A stretch of DNA of 64,000 nucleotides from Halesus radiatus (lineage: Eukaryota; Arthropoda; Insecta; Trichoptera; Limnephilidae): contig JAHDVE020005847.1 in the NCBI GenBank assembly GCA_022606495.2, forward strand, positions 1-64,000, in the 5' to 3' direction. Below the pieces are notes generated by a model, which ran no database searches, had not been told where the DNA came from, and was given only the letters and a program-made list of their open reading frames with translations. Each line of letters opens with the position of its first letter. Position 1 is the stretch's first letter. Shown in pieces: positions 20,893 through 32,310 of this stretch. The position numbers and the translations under genes are program-made.

Positions 20893-21344
20893 TTCAGAAA
20901 AAAAACAACCGACCTGTTAAAAAAAATCCACCTTTTCCTACTACTATTAGGTATTTAATCACTTGTGAGAATTCTTTTTTCGATTTAAGAATATTTGGAT
21001 GTTTTTATGTACTGACCGCTGAAATATTAACTAACGTCAAAAATGAAAGGTTTTAACAGCCGTTTGAATATTCCGAATTTATTCACATCACAGTTTGTAA
21101 TGCGCTATCGTAATAAACATATCATCATAAAAGACGTTATACCGTACTAAGGCTTATGTTTACAGTACCTACTAATCCATAAAGTTATTGATAAATCACG
21201 TATTGAAACATTAAAGTGTCTGAATGTACCCTAGTTAGTCACATGTACCGCATGCAATTGAAATTTACAAGGCACGAAAATGGCTGTCGTTCTGGATTTT
21301 TTTTGATAACGCATCTCTTCAACATAACAATTACAAAGAAGAGT

Positions 21345-21592
21345 GTTGTTGGGTTTGGTTGTTTTTTATACAAATCTATACTTTTATTCCGAGCTTGATG
21401 AAATTTCGCACACTTGACTTTAAAAACAAGAGGAAGGTCACTGTCTACTTGAGATTTTTAAAAATCACCCCCATTCCCCTTTATCACCTCATAAACCAGA
21501 ATTTCGATACTTACGATAATTTGACGAAATTTTGCACACTTGACCATTCATATCCCCAGGAAACGCTGGGTACTTCAGCTAGTATTCGCAAA
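21345..21592 (+). mobile_element. Helitron-like element with CTAGT end
   Basis: The 3' end reads CCCAGGAAACGCTGGGTACT then TCAGCTAGT: a hairpin (CCCAG/CTGGG) about 8 bp upstream of CTAG|T. This is the Helitron 3' signature. The body contains GATGAAATTTCGCACACTTG. A close relative is at 29172-29508. Confidence 0.65.
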
Positions 21593-22100
21593 AGTCTTGT
21601 TCAATGACATTCCGTAAAAGAAATTAACAAATGGAATACTTTTTTATTGCTTTTAAACTCTTATTTTCATGTTTTTAAGCTTTTTTTAAATTATCTCCAT
21701 GAAGGAGGCCTCGAGGAAAATAATTCCCCTCACTTTTCCAATTTCCTCAATTCGAGTCCATGTCATCTTAGGGAATGTTGTATGCACGGTACTTTTAAAG
21801 AAATGAAGTTTTGAGAAGGAAAAATGGTTTGAAGTGTGGCTAGGAATCGGAGTCTGGTCAGTAGATGGACGGTCCAATCCTCCCACTGCGGTGCAAGGCT
21901 AGGTGTCGAGTTAGTCCGACTGGAGAGGTCAAGGTCCGGCCCACCATTATTAAGAAACTTAGGGTTTTAAAAATAATGATTTATTATCGGAAAACCGATT
22001 TAGTGTGAAAATAATTCAAATTCTCTATTCTGTGAGGTTTTAAATGATAATATTTGTTGAAAAAGTAAATAAAAACATAAAAATAAGTTGTCACAATCTG
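21593..22100. other. No gene seen
   Basis: AT-rich DNA with a GC-neutral patch at 21700-21950 that has no recognised feature. A 66-codon minus frame there lacks any known motif. Confidence 0.45.
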
Positions 22101-22104
22101 GATT

Positions 22105-22250
22105 AACCGTAGTTTGAAAATGACCTTGAACGCCGAAACAGCTGTCACATAAATAAAAACTAAAAATTCTTGCCGAACTGAATGATAACATTATTAAATT
22201 TGATTTACATTAAATATTACAAAAAAAATTAACAAGGTTGCTTTGTAAAA
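22105..22250 (+). ncRNA. Hammerhead-like motif, CCGAAACAGCTGTC class
   Basis: The sequence TTGAAAATGACCTTGAACG with CCGAAACAGCTGTCAC keeps the GAAAC followed by a short palindrome ACAGCTGT ending in GUC. Its core is CTGAN-A-A-like instead of CTGANGA. The downstream block TGATAACATTATTAAATTT recurs at 40072-40092, near the related minus-strand copy at 39950-39998. A third relative is at 62785-62835. Confidence 0.4.
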
Positions 22251-22704
22251 ATCTTAATATATATATATATATATGTATGAATACCTCATGAATTTTCCAT
22301 ATTGTATATATATATTTGTTACAAGTTGGTGATCAAAATAAATGAACTAAAAAGTTTTCAAAATATTACCGACATTTGGAAATTGCTCTAGTTTTCGAAG
22401 CCTCCGGCCAGTGTGAACGAGATGACGCTATCTCATCTCAATGTCGTTTAATCTCAACTATCACTCCTTTCGTAACGAAAGTGTATTGCTATAGCATTTT
22501 CAACGAGATGATGAGTACGATAAATCACGCACACAAAATATTTTACTCTTTCAATTCGAAGACAGCTAATTATTTTTCGTTTTGATACTACACCTTAAAT
22601 ATCTCGTACGATTCAGATTTTCTATACCATCCGAAAGAAGAAAAAAATGAGTCGTTTTTAAAATAATGTTAAAAAGACTTCACATAAAAAAACACGTTAC
22701 GCCC
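22251..22704. other. No gene seen; short (TA)n tract
   Basis: A (TA)n microsatellite lies at 22256-22275. No gene or repeat end was recognised in the rest. Confidence 0.45.
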
Positions 22705-23440
22705 ACATAGAAAAGAATCAACAGAGGTGCTTTAAAAGGTAATGGGAAGAAGGTAAATTTAACAGGGTGAGGGGTGACCCTGGATGCATGTTATTTGCAG
22801 TTATTTGCTAATAAATAAATACTAAGATTATGCAGACAACTCGCATTGCACCGCAAAGTATTACTATTTTCTCTTCGAAAAGTAAATCTGCTAATGATCA
22901 ATTCATCCCTTTTACAATTGTGTGGAATTATTCACCAATATCCCCCACTTGCCATATCCAAAACTAACCCACACCGCCAATTTAAGTAAACCAGCAAACC
23001 GAATATTTTGTTAGAGTATTTAGTTTGACCCCTTTAGAGATGTATTAATTTACTTTCCGCTTGAAACGATGACGTGAACTTTCGCGTCGTCGATATTTCA
23101 GTTTGATAAGATTATTTCTCAAAACTGATAAGAACTATATTGAATAAGCTTAAAATTAAGGAAAATAACGGTTTCCCATGGAATGTCATGCGTGATTATT
23201 CTCTCTATCGCTTCTATTTTGACACCATTTTAATGCACAATAATGCGTTATTTCGTTAAATCTTCCGATGATCGTTAAACGGCAGTCAGCGTGAAAATGA
23301 ATGGAGGAATTAAACAAAAAAGTGCGCGTTCTGGGCTGGTGCCAAAATGGATGTCACGTGACCTTTTCCTCCACACCAAAATGGTACTGGTAGATTTTGT
23401 TTTGGGCATGTCAATGTAATTCTGACGTCAGTGGTTACGC
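22705..23440 (+). repeat. Long two-copy dispersed repeat, copy 2
   Basis: This is the inverse counterpart of 3415-4150. Shared strings include CATTGCACCGCAAAGTATTA, CCCTTTTACAATTGTGTGGA and TGGGCATGTCAATGTAATTC. The right boundary in both copies is near GACGTCAG. Confidence 0.65.
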
Positions 23441-23472
23441 CGAAGGAAACATATTTGATATAAAATGAATTA

Positions 23473-24165
23473 AAAATTACTTTGTAATCACCACTTTATT
23501 AATATATATATATCAACATGTTTTGAAAGCGAAGCTTTCCTCATCAGGAATATTAAGAAATAATAATGTCTAGTATACACAAATGCTAAACATAGAACAC
23601 AATAATGTTAGAAAAAATAAATTATAAACATAAACAAAAATTGATTGAAGTAGGTAAGTAATTAATCAAATAATGTTAAAAAAAAATTATTACAAAACAA
23701 ATTTATATTAGAAATTAAAAAATACATTATTTTTCTTATTAATATTAATATGAAAATATATCAAGGGGAAATTATTTAAAAAAAAAGTGATTATTAATTA
23801 TATGTAATTAATTATATTTAATTGACTTAACACTTTTTCTAATTTCTAAAATTTCAAATTTGTCTAATTGTAAACAGCTTGTAATTGTATGTAAAATTTT
23901 TATACCTTTATTTATATCAAAAGAACTATTCCTTTCCAAAACATGATTGGAAAATTCAGGTGTTCCTTAACTATACCATTAAAAAAAAGTTACAATCGTT
24001 ACAAATTAATTTATATACCCCCGATTTATTAAAAATATTATTTATTTAATTTATCTATGCATTATTATTTTTTAGCATTCTGTATATTCCTCATGAGGAA
24101 AGCTTCAGTTTCGAAATACGTTGATATATATATTAATATAGCGGTGATTAGAAAGTATTAGATTT
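23473..24165. mobile_element. Element bounded by inverted hammerhead-like modules
   Basis: The left arm (minus orientation, 23473-23555) and the right arm (plus orientation, 24081-24165) are inverted copies of one module. Each has ATATTCCT-ATGAGG, the stem GGAAAGC, a loop, GAAA(C), then GTTGATATATATATTAAT and AGTGGTGATTACAAAGTA. About 520 bp of AT-rich DNA without coding potential lies between them. In the left arm the first G of GAAA is A; in the right arm CTGATGA is CTCATGA. Neither is expected to be catalytic now. Confidence 0.65.
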
Positions 24166-24370
24166 ATTAATAATGACGCCACAGAGTGATATTTGAAATT
24201 CTTCAGAAAGGGAAATAAAAGTCTTGGTTTCATTCTACTGTTAAATTAATGCGCCCTTTCATAAAGATATCAAAATTACCATGTTTGAACATATTACTAA
24301 TATTACTGGATTATTTATATTGTGTAGGAATAAAAAAATAAATATAATAAAAACATTTAGAAGGAAATAA

Positions 24371-24604
24371 TTGAAATCATACATGAATACTAGTTGGCCG
24401 ACTGTTCCAACGGAATTCTATGAGAGAAGTGACTTGCCTGTCGTGAATAGATGGTTGTCAGGTACTGTGATGTTCACAAACACCGGTTGTGGGTTGTGGC
24501 CGCACAGTAAACGTTGCCAGTGCATATTAATCTCGCGCCGGTCACAGAACCATGCAACATCTAGTCAAAAGGATATCATCGATAAATTTTCCACAAACTT
24601 CTAA
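24371..24604 (+). pseudogene. Possible mariner transposase C-terminal remnant
   Basis: The reading contains TEFYERSDLPVVNRWLSG followed by TNTGCGLW. An F-Y-x-x-(G)-I/L-x-x-L/V-x-x-R-W segment followed within about 10 residues by N-x-G-x-Y is the conserved C-terminus of mariner-family transposases. The catalytic part is absent, and the frame continues into unrelated residues, so this is a weakly supported remnant. Confidence 0.4.
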
Positions 24605-25084
24605 CTCTAAGCGAACTCGCTTTTCGATGAGTCATTCCAGATATCGCCGGTAGACGCATATCAACGTTGAATGAATGGTTTATTCTCGCCCATATTCACC
24701 GGCACGGTGCAGCCTACATTCTGACGTGTTGACCTCAATATGCAATGAGTTGCCCTTTGGTTCTACAGACGAATATCTCAAGATCAAAGCAATTTCATTT
24801 GGACTGGGGGCATTTGAATGGTGTTTGTTTATGCATAGCCGTGGCTAGAGATAATTGAAGGGCTATTGATGATGACTTCAAAGGACGAAACGGTCGTTAC
24901 GTATGTTAGAATAAAAATAATAAAATACACTTTTTTTGGGCAATTATGCTGTCATGGATCATTAGAAAAATACTTCACTTTAAAATTAGGCGTGATTACA
25001 AAGTGATTAGTGAAAACTTAACTTTCGTAAAAAGTAGTTAAATGTTTTATTTATTTTTAATATGATGCCTCACAAGAGTGCCCA

Positions 25085-25565
25085 TGCACGTACAGGGTAA
25101 CTATATCGCTACCCGGTTGGGCAACGTTGTGACGCGGGTTAATGAGGGAGCTGTTGGAAGGTATTTGTTAATGCGGGCTTTGAAGATATATGCCAGTAGC
25201 TCGTTCCATATACGAGCCGATTTACACATAAACGAGTCGGCGAAACGACCCGCTCTCTTGAAGCCGTGAACGGACGTTCAGCTCTTGTCGGTCGAGTTTC
25301 ACACACGTGCTCCGACGCGGAGGGGATAACCATTGAAAAATCTGTAGAACAATCTCAGCATACGTACATTGCGTCTGTGCATCAGAGATGGCAGTCGGTC
25401 TGTTAACAACGGATTGTCAATCGGACGAACCCCCCTCGTTTGCACAGAATCAAGTATTTGGGAGCTCCAGCCCAGAGATGACTTCCAAATTCAATTGTAA
25501 GACGTACTTGAAATTTGTATTGGACTAGCGGTTGTTCACTATTGAAGAATCTGCTTCATTGCGGG
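25085..25565 (-). pseudogene. LINE reverse transcriptase C-terminal remnant, minus strand
   Basis: The minus strand reads QVRLTIEFGSHLWAGAPKYL, the same block as SQVRPTVEFGSHLWSGVPKY in the LINE tail at 36693. It is followed by pieces matching the N-P-L-L-T-D-R-L and H-R-R-N-V-R-M-L-R-L-F-Y-R-F-F-N-G region. Several frameshifts and stops are present. The open frames reported from the + strand here are antisense. Confidence 0.65.
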
Positions 25566-25789
25566 ATGTCAATATGAGATTTTATACAAGTCCTTTGTTC
25601 TACGTACTACTTTTATTGACTCCATCGACAATTTACACAAGGACCCTTCCTTCGGCAGGATATAAGTAAACCAATAACTTTCTTAAGATATCTATAAACC
25701 ACCCCGTTTCCCCAGCTCCCCTCCTCCAAAAGTATCTTATTTAAGTTTTTCAGATACTTTTTGTTTGTTGTAGTTTTTCTTGTCGTGAC

Positions 25790-25860
25790 AAAAAGTAGTA
25801 ATTAATATATATTTATATATTAAATAGTGGTTTAAACAAAACATTAACTATTAATTTTAT
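25790..25860 (+). repeat. 3' half of a hammerhead-like element
   Basis: ATATATATTTATATATTAAA followed by TAGTGGTTTAAACAAAACAT is the segment that follows GAAAC-AU-GUA in other copies (compare 2987-3055 and 32819-32870). The core is missing. Confidence 0.45.
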
Positions 25861-26760
25861 TAGAAGAAATTAATTCATTTATAAAAAAAAGGTTTTTCTT
25901 CGAATCAAACACAAATGTTATTCAAAATACATATTATGAATAATTTTCATTATTTCTAATCTATTATTATGACTGTGAAGTAATTTTCAATGCTTGACAA
26001 CTCCATAAAATTATTTTTCTAATGAATAATAAAATAAAAACAATATTAATCTGTTAATTTTATTTTAACCGCCCGTCATTTGGGTTATTATTCAAAAAGG
26101 AACACAATCGAAATACTAAACGAGATGCCGCAGGAACAAACTTGACGTATACGAATGTTTTGTGGGTTTCGGGTATAGTTTTTTTTTGTATAGGCTTGTT
26201 GCGTTAGGGCGATAATATAGCGGCCGTATCACGTACGTTAAAATTATAATATCACATCTCAGAGTTATCGCCCTATATGAGAAAATATTATATTAATCGG
26301 TCAGAGACATCGTTCACCCCACAAACGCAAAACCAGACAAGATTTCGAGTTACGTAGTTATTTTCATACCTTATTCATAATGTTAAATATTCATACTTTC
26401 TACTATAATTAAATACGAAATGTAGACATATCGATAATATCAATTGTAACTAGACATATTTCTGAAGTAGATCCATTAAAATAAATATATTATTCAAAGG
26501 GGGAAACAGGAAATTCTACTTAGGAATACTTACGTATTTATGCATAAATCCTGTATCTGTTTTCACAGATTCCTCTCTGAGAGATGTAATCTCTTTAGGC
26601 TTTGTTGCATTAGTGATGTTTTGAGTAAACTGATATAATGTTTACTCATCTGCTGATAAGCTAGTCCGTAAGTGCATATTGCTTGCTCATTTAAGCAGAT
26701 TCACCTGTGTGCTATCGTTGCATATACCATATAAGTTAAACTTATCATACCAAAAAATGA
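25861..26760. other. No gene seen
   Basis: AT-rich. A short inverted repeat AGGGCGATAA / TTATCGCCCT (26205-26275) is the only structure noticed. Confidence 0.45.
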
Positions 26761-26763
26761 AAC

Positions 26764-27125
26764 AAACTAACTAACTAACCAACCATCACGCCGTTTCCCG
26801 CAGGGGTGGGTAGATAGGACGAACCGTCAAATAATTCGATCTTGGCCTACACTTCTTGCTCCATTCACATTCATACATTCTCTTATGTAATTCCGACTTC
26901 TGATATGGCCCGACTCAAGTATTTGATTCATTTGATGATGCTACGTCTTCCTCGGGGTTCCTCGGCTACTTCTTCTATTCGCATTCGCGCCATATATTCT
27001 CCTTACACTCCTTTCTTCGTTCATTCGCTCTACATGCCCGAACCACCCAAGCGTCCCTTTCTTAATCTTACTCATTACGCCTACATCAGCCTTGCATTCT
27101 TTAAGAATCTCAAGATTTTCACACG
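26764..27125 (-). pseudogene. LINE ORF2 C-terminus and 3' tail, minus strand
   Basis: The left edge is the GTTAGTTAGT tail, seen as AACTAACTAACTAACC on +. It is followed inward by CATCACGCCGTTTCCCGC and a body colinear with the LINE at 54906-55373 in reverse. The coding strand matches the RRMCG ... FGHVERMNEER ... RGRP end of an RTE/Jockey-type ORF2. The 102-codon + frame is antisense. Confidence 0.65.
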
Positions 27126-27129
27126 GGCA

Positions 27130-28295
27130 TACATGTTAATATTGGCATAATTGCTTATGTTAGAAAAATCTGATAATATGTATTTTTTTAATAAAAATGG
27201 CGTTTATTTGCAAATTAAAACATTTTTTTTAGGTAAGTACATAATTTAGATATAATCTTCACCCCTTTTCTTCTACCGGCATTACACACATTTTAAAAAT
27301 GACTTTCCGCTTCATGCTCGGTTTTTTTTCACTAAAAAAGAACTAAAAATATCAGGTAATTGTATTTTTTTATGTAAAGAGTTTACTTAATAATTTAAAA
27401 GTTGTCCATTTCAAAAAAACGAAACAGAAGCATTCAAAAATATAAATACCTTAACCTAATATAAAAAAACAAGTCCAACTGTAATAATAATAATAAAAAA
27501 AAACAAATATAACTACGATAAGTTAAAACAGAAGAAACGATTTGCGTAAACCTCTACGAGCATCAAGTGGCAACTGGAGCGCTCAGTTCATTTGTTTATC
27601 TTATGGTATGTAACGCAAATAAATCGAGCAGTGCTCGGGTTGGCGCGATACGACACATGCGCCACCCGCTAACACTCCTCGTTCAAAAGCATGAAGTGGT
27701 TAAATGATCAAAAGTTTTCTGGCTTTTTAATTTATGCATTAATTCAATAACTTTCAAACTTTAAAAAAATATTAATATTATTGTGTGAAAATAAAAAAGC
27801 CATAATTAAAATTTGAGTCAATAGTTTACATTTTAAAACGTATTTTGCTAATATCGAATGAATGCTTCATAGTGATAATACTAATAATATTACCGGTGTT
27901 GAGTGCAATTTAAATAATCTGAAAAAAACCTTTATTTTACGTTGAGACCAAACTGGCACTTTATGCAGTTAAAAATGTTTACTAAAAGATAACAAAATGT
28001 AATCTCCATTCCATTAATTTGCTTTTACATGAAAATTAACCGCATTTAATTGCTTTGATATTTAAAGATCTTCAAAAGCAAGCAGTCTGTTTCCAAGATA
28101 CGAAGCGCACAACAGATTTTTGTTTTTTTTTCATCGAATACAAATAATGGAATGCACGTATTCTGAGTCAATTAAAATTTTGTTGTAGTGACCATGTAAA
28201 TACGAATAATAACACAAAACAAAGAAAAGTTCTTTTTTTTAACGGGCTTCCATACTAAGATTCAACCGAAGATCTAAGATGAATAATCTTCTCAA
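27130..28295. other. No gene seen
   Basis: AT-rich. A GC-richer patch at 27545-27690 (CGGGTTGGCGCGATACGACA) has no sustained frame on either strand. Confidence 0.5.
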
Positions 28296-28301
28296 CCTAA
28301 G

Positions 28302-28950
28302 TATTAGAATTGAAATTATAAAACTTTTGTACTTTGTTCCACATATTTATTTTCACCAGGACCGGTTTCATCCTACTACGGACATTTTCAGACTGGTAGT
28401 TGAAATTATTATGATACGGTATTTATCACTCACACACATTTATCACATTCAGAGATCAGTAGTGTAATTTAGGTATGTAATTTAAAAATGTAATAACCTA
28501 AATACACGGACAACCCTAATAATAATAATTACCATAGTGCTATCAATATTTGTCAAGTAAGCCCTAAGCAACGAGGAAGGAATATCCTAATATTACCAAA
28601 ATAAAATATCAGTAATCACAAACCTTTTCAATTATATAAATTTATATACATTCATGTGAATTAAAAATATCTATTTACTATTTAACATCATTCATAATTT
28701 TAATATTAAACACTATAATTACCTATATGTACCTTAAATTAACAAAATAACTTATAATACCATAAATTAACAAAATAGAAAAATTAATTATATAGAGACA
28801 ATGTTGTGTACCCCTGCCTAAGTTTGTATAAATACCGTAGCATAAGAATTTCAACTACGAGTCTGAAAATGTCCGTAGTAGGATGAAATCGGTTCTGGTG
28901 AAAATAAATAAGTGGAACAAAGTACAAAAGTTTTTTAATTCAATTCTAAT
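28302..28950. mobile_element. 649-bp element with inverted hammerhead-like termini
   Basis: Arms 28302-28412 (minus module) and 28838-28950 (plus module) are inverted copies of about 110 bp. Both contain the module CTGAAAATGTCCGTAGTAGG then ATGAAA(C/T)CGGT, flanked outside by AAGTGGAACAAAGTACAAAAG and ATTGAATT...CTAATA. In the left module ACCAG before the core pairs with CTGGT after the GUC triplet (stem I, 5 bp). Stem II is GTCC/GGAT. The 425-bp interior is AT-rich, with no ORF. The symmetry fits one mobile unit. Confidence 0.75.
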
Positions 28951-29171
28951 AAAATGGAATTCCACCACGAATTAACAGTCCAAAAACTAGACTCATTCTA
29001 AACCTAACATACGAAAGTCCTTTTTTGTCGATTTCCAAGTTTACATTTCGTTAAATTAATAATCATTAAATGCGAGTAGGTATATAATAATTAACATCCT
29101 AACTCGGTTGGTTTTCCAAGGAAGCCAGATGATCTTTTTATGGTGTTTAGCGAATATCTTCTATGTTCTTC

Positions 29172-29508
29172 GATCTTTCTATTATATAAAGAAGATTGTC
29201 TCGGGCGGGCGGTGTGTGTTTGTTTTGCATACAAATCTAGATTTTTATTCCCATCTTGATCAAATTTTGCAAATTTGACCTACAAAAAAGACAAAGGTCA
29301 CTATCTAGATAAGATTTCGAAAAACCACCCCTATCCTCCTTTCCAATCCTTAAAGCCAAATTTTGGTACTTCTGGATGAAATTTTGCACACTCGACATTC
29401 AAAATAAGAGGAAAATTACTGGGGTAGGGAGCAGAAGTGTAGGGTTATGGATTATAAAACTTTACTCCAAACTATTAATAACCCCGGACAACGCCGGGTA
29501 CTTCAGCT
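29172..29508 (+). mobile_element. Helitron-like element
   Basis: It starts near TCTATTATATAAAGAAGATT. The 3' end is CCCCGGACAACGCCGGGTAC then TTCAGCTAT, with a CCCGG/CCGGG hairpin near the CTAT/CTAG terminus. The middle shares GATGAAATTTTGCACACT with 21345-21592. Confidence 0.65.
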
Positions 29509-30178
29509 ATCTACTTATAAATTTGAATATTAAAATCGATATAAATAGAGTTTATGTTATTGTAAGAATGCTGCGTTATAGTATTTTTGTGACATAAATA
29601 AATGTATTTTTAATATTTTTTTATTAGAAACATACAAAAATATTTACATAAATTCATCAATCACAATAACTCATACACAATCGGCGTGTAAATATCTCTA
29701 TTAAATGTGTTTACAACATGTATGGTGTACGCTTTAAAGCTAATGAATTATTTAGTTACAAACAACAATGTTTATGTACGTATCTCACTGAAACTCGGTG
29801 TAAGCAATAACATGCTAGTGATACGATGGCCAAACAAAGGAAGATGTTAAATCTCTTATAATGTTGAAGGTTAAATAGTAGCAGGAAAATTATGTTACTT
29901 AATATTTTTATTTTTACTTTGAAGAAATAAGAATTTGATAATAAGTTTTTGAAATAAGATTTTAACTGGGTTTATGGATTTTGAGAAAATGTCATTTTGT
30001 GATGTTTACTTATTTCATTGTTCAATCTTGGGGTTCTTGTTATAAAATCATAATATCCTATATTATTAAGGCGAATGCCTGTCAACAACAAAATTCAAAA
30101 TTTCTTGTACATCTGAGTCTAACGTATAATATGATCTTACTTACTAAGTTGCTATCAACACGTAATCGTATCAATTAA
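29509..30178. other. No gene seen
   Basis: AT-rich DNA without recognisable genes or repeat ends. Confidence 0.5.
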
Positions 30179-30591
30179 ACGGCCTCCATGGATGAGGGGT
30201 AAGGCTCTCCACTATGAATCCGAAGGTCGCGGGTTCAAATCCCGGCGTGAGCAACTAAATTTTATTTAATTAGTTTGTGTTGTTTCACAATTAATTAATT
30301 AAAAATAAAATATGGTATATTTGCACGTTCTAGAGTGGAAGATACTTTAAGTATCGCCCTGGTGAAAGAACAACATTCTAAATTGAAACGTTTCTTGAAA
30401 TGGTTTTTAGCCATGTTTGGTGACCAGATTTGAATAGCCAGGTATTTTTCCACCTTTCTCTTCCCTTTCTACTTCCCCTAGCCACTACCATTAGCCTCAC
30501 AACATTCCCCAATCGGGGATGCCATAGTCTCACTGGCTCCAGACGGTTGGGAGCAGTTGGGACTCTTGCGCGGTATTCACTTGAAAAAAAA
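30179..30591 (+). repeat. SINE-Arg full-length copy
   Basis: The head is GGCCTCCATGGATGAGGGGT with loop CTATGAA (anticodon drifted from ACG to ATG) and B box GCGGGTTCAAATCCCGG. The full body follows and ends CGGTATTCACTTGAAAAAAAA. Two G/C-to-A/T changes of CpG type separate it from the copy at 20471. Confidence 0.85.
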
Positions 30592-30629
30592 TCAATGAAA
30601 CGTGAAAGAGAAAAAGATCCAGAAATTTA

Positions 30630-30830
30630 ATAGATAATATTCATAACTGGGACTCGAACCCAGATTCTCTAGTATTACCGGAACTGGCGTTTCTACCAAT
30701 TGAGCTATTGAGACCTATTTATTTTCGTTCATTATTATTGATAACATATCTCAAGTTAAGAATTATTTATATTATCCTGTTTCATTGAGATTTGTTAATA
30801 TTATCTTCTTCAATGATTAAATAATACAAT
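30630..30830 (-). repeat. SINE-2 head (minus) with an adjoining plus-strand body piece
   Basis: The minus strand has the head GGTCTCAATAGCTCAATTGG, loop region TTCCGGTAATACT and B box GGGTTCGAGTCCCAG. A plus-oriented fragment of the SINE-2 body, GAGATTTGTTAATATTATCT, lies at 30783-30810. The two pieces face each other, so at least two insertions or an inversion are involved. Confidence 0.6.
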
Positions 30831-31430
30831 TAAATTTATACGCTTTAATAAGTTATTATAATAAATTGAATAATTTTTTGTAATATTAGACGATAATTTG
30901 GTTGATAGTATGGAGGGCCGTTAAAATTATATCAATAATCATAAATGACAAAAGTATTACCTGTGGGCAGGTAAGTGCTCGAATACTTTCCATGTCACGA
31001 ACGAGCCAAGCAAGTAGGTACTCAATATGGATAGAAACCTGCAGAGGGGGCTAGCAGGAATATTAACAGGACACTGTCACCTCACCTACCTCTGACACAT
31101 GCAGCTATTAGGGGTAGAAAGCACCAATAGCTACCCGGGGAGCCATGTTGTACATCGTAAATGAGACATTGCCAAACACCCCTTGGTGAATTTTATTAAA
31201 AGGACTGGACTGCAGTCGAAATAATGAAATGTGGGAGGTAAGACAACAGGCAAATAATTCAAGTTTTTTAGGTAGCTACGCACACCGTCTCTGAATAAAC
31301 ATTAAGTTTCTATTAATTAGTTATTTGTCATACTTAATATGTACCCACAGAGAATATAAACAAAAATTTGAGACATATTCAAAATATTTTTGGATTAAAA
31401 AAGAATTCAACAATTTTTATTTTATTTTAT
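30831..31430. other. No gene seen
   Basis: AT-rich, with a GC-neutral patch at 31000-31150. Nothing recognised. Confidence 0.45.
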
Positions 31431-31431
31431 G

Positions 31432-31482
31432 ACCTGACTGGTTTCTGCTTATCATGGCCATCTTCACGCTGGTACAATTTTT
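31432..31482 (-). ncRNA. Hammerhead-like ribozyme motif
   Basis: The minus strand reads CGTGAAGATGGCCATGATAA then GCAGAAACCAGTCAGGTC. GAAAC-CA-GUC keeps the two-base loop and a GUC triplet. The first C of the core is G and stem II is reduced to GGC/GCA-like pairing. A related core-deleted copy is at 47630-47700. Confidence 0.4.
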
Positions 31483-31654
31483 CTTAAACTACAATATATA
31501 TACAATTTTTGGGGTATCAGGGGTAGGAAACTATGGTTGCATATAAATATTATTCTATTTCGGAATAACACACTGAAGCTTATGAACCTCATTGTTATAT
31601 ATTTTTAATAATTAACGTATCATTGACAACTCCAGTTGCTACCGTGATATTTTT

Positions 31655-31735
31655 TTCTGTGTTTTCGGTTTCATGTTTCATTTTGAGAGTTGTTAATGTT
31701 ACCTTTGATGGTTAAAATTTTTGATTTCATTTTTT
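31655..31735 (+). repeat. SINE-2 body fragment
   Basis: TTTCGGTTTCATGTTTCATT then TTGTTAATGTTACCTTTGAT is the 3' body of SINE-2 without its head. Confidence 0.6.
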
Positions 31736-31771
31736 CTCCTAAAAATTCGTAATCGCTTTGTGGCATCATAA

Positions 31772-32183
31772 TTTTTTAACGTGAATCCCGGTCAAGGGTC
31801 CCGACTGCTTTCAACCGTCTGGAGCCAGTGAGACTATGGAATCCCCAATTGGGGAATGTTGTTAGGTTGAAGGTAGTGGGGTGGGGTAGAAGAAAGGGAA
31901 AAGAGGAAGGTAGGGAAAGACCTGGCTATTCAGATCTGGTCGCCAAACACGGCTAAAGCCACTTCAAGGAACTTTTCAATTCGTAATGGTGGTCTTTCAC
32001 CAGGACGATACTAAAAGCATCTTCCACTGTGGAACGTGCGCAAATATACTATATGTTATTTTTATTTAATTAATTGTGAGAAAACACAAATTAAATAAAT
32101 AAAATTTATTTGTGCACGCCGGGATTTGAACCCGCGATCGAAATTCGTAATCGAGAGCCTTACTCCTCGACCACGGAGGCCGT
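31772..32183 (-). repeat. SINE-Arg full-length copy, minus strand
   Basis: The tail side begins TTTTTTAACGTGAATCCCGG and the tRNA head ends CCTCGACCACGGAGGCCGTC on +. The head loop reads TTCGTAA on +, giving anticodon ACG to ACA-like drift. The copy is complete from tail to head. Confidence 0.8.
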
Positions 32184-32310
32184 CATTAATTAATAAATTA
32201 ATGAAAACTATAATTTACATATATATACATTATAGTTTTTATTAATAATATTTACAATAGTATATTGTTTATCGTGATGAGGGGAGCTTTGCTTCCGAAA
32301 CATGTAGATA

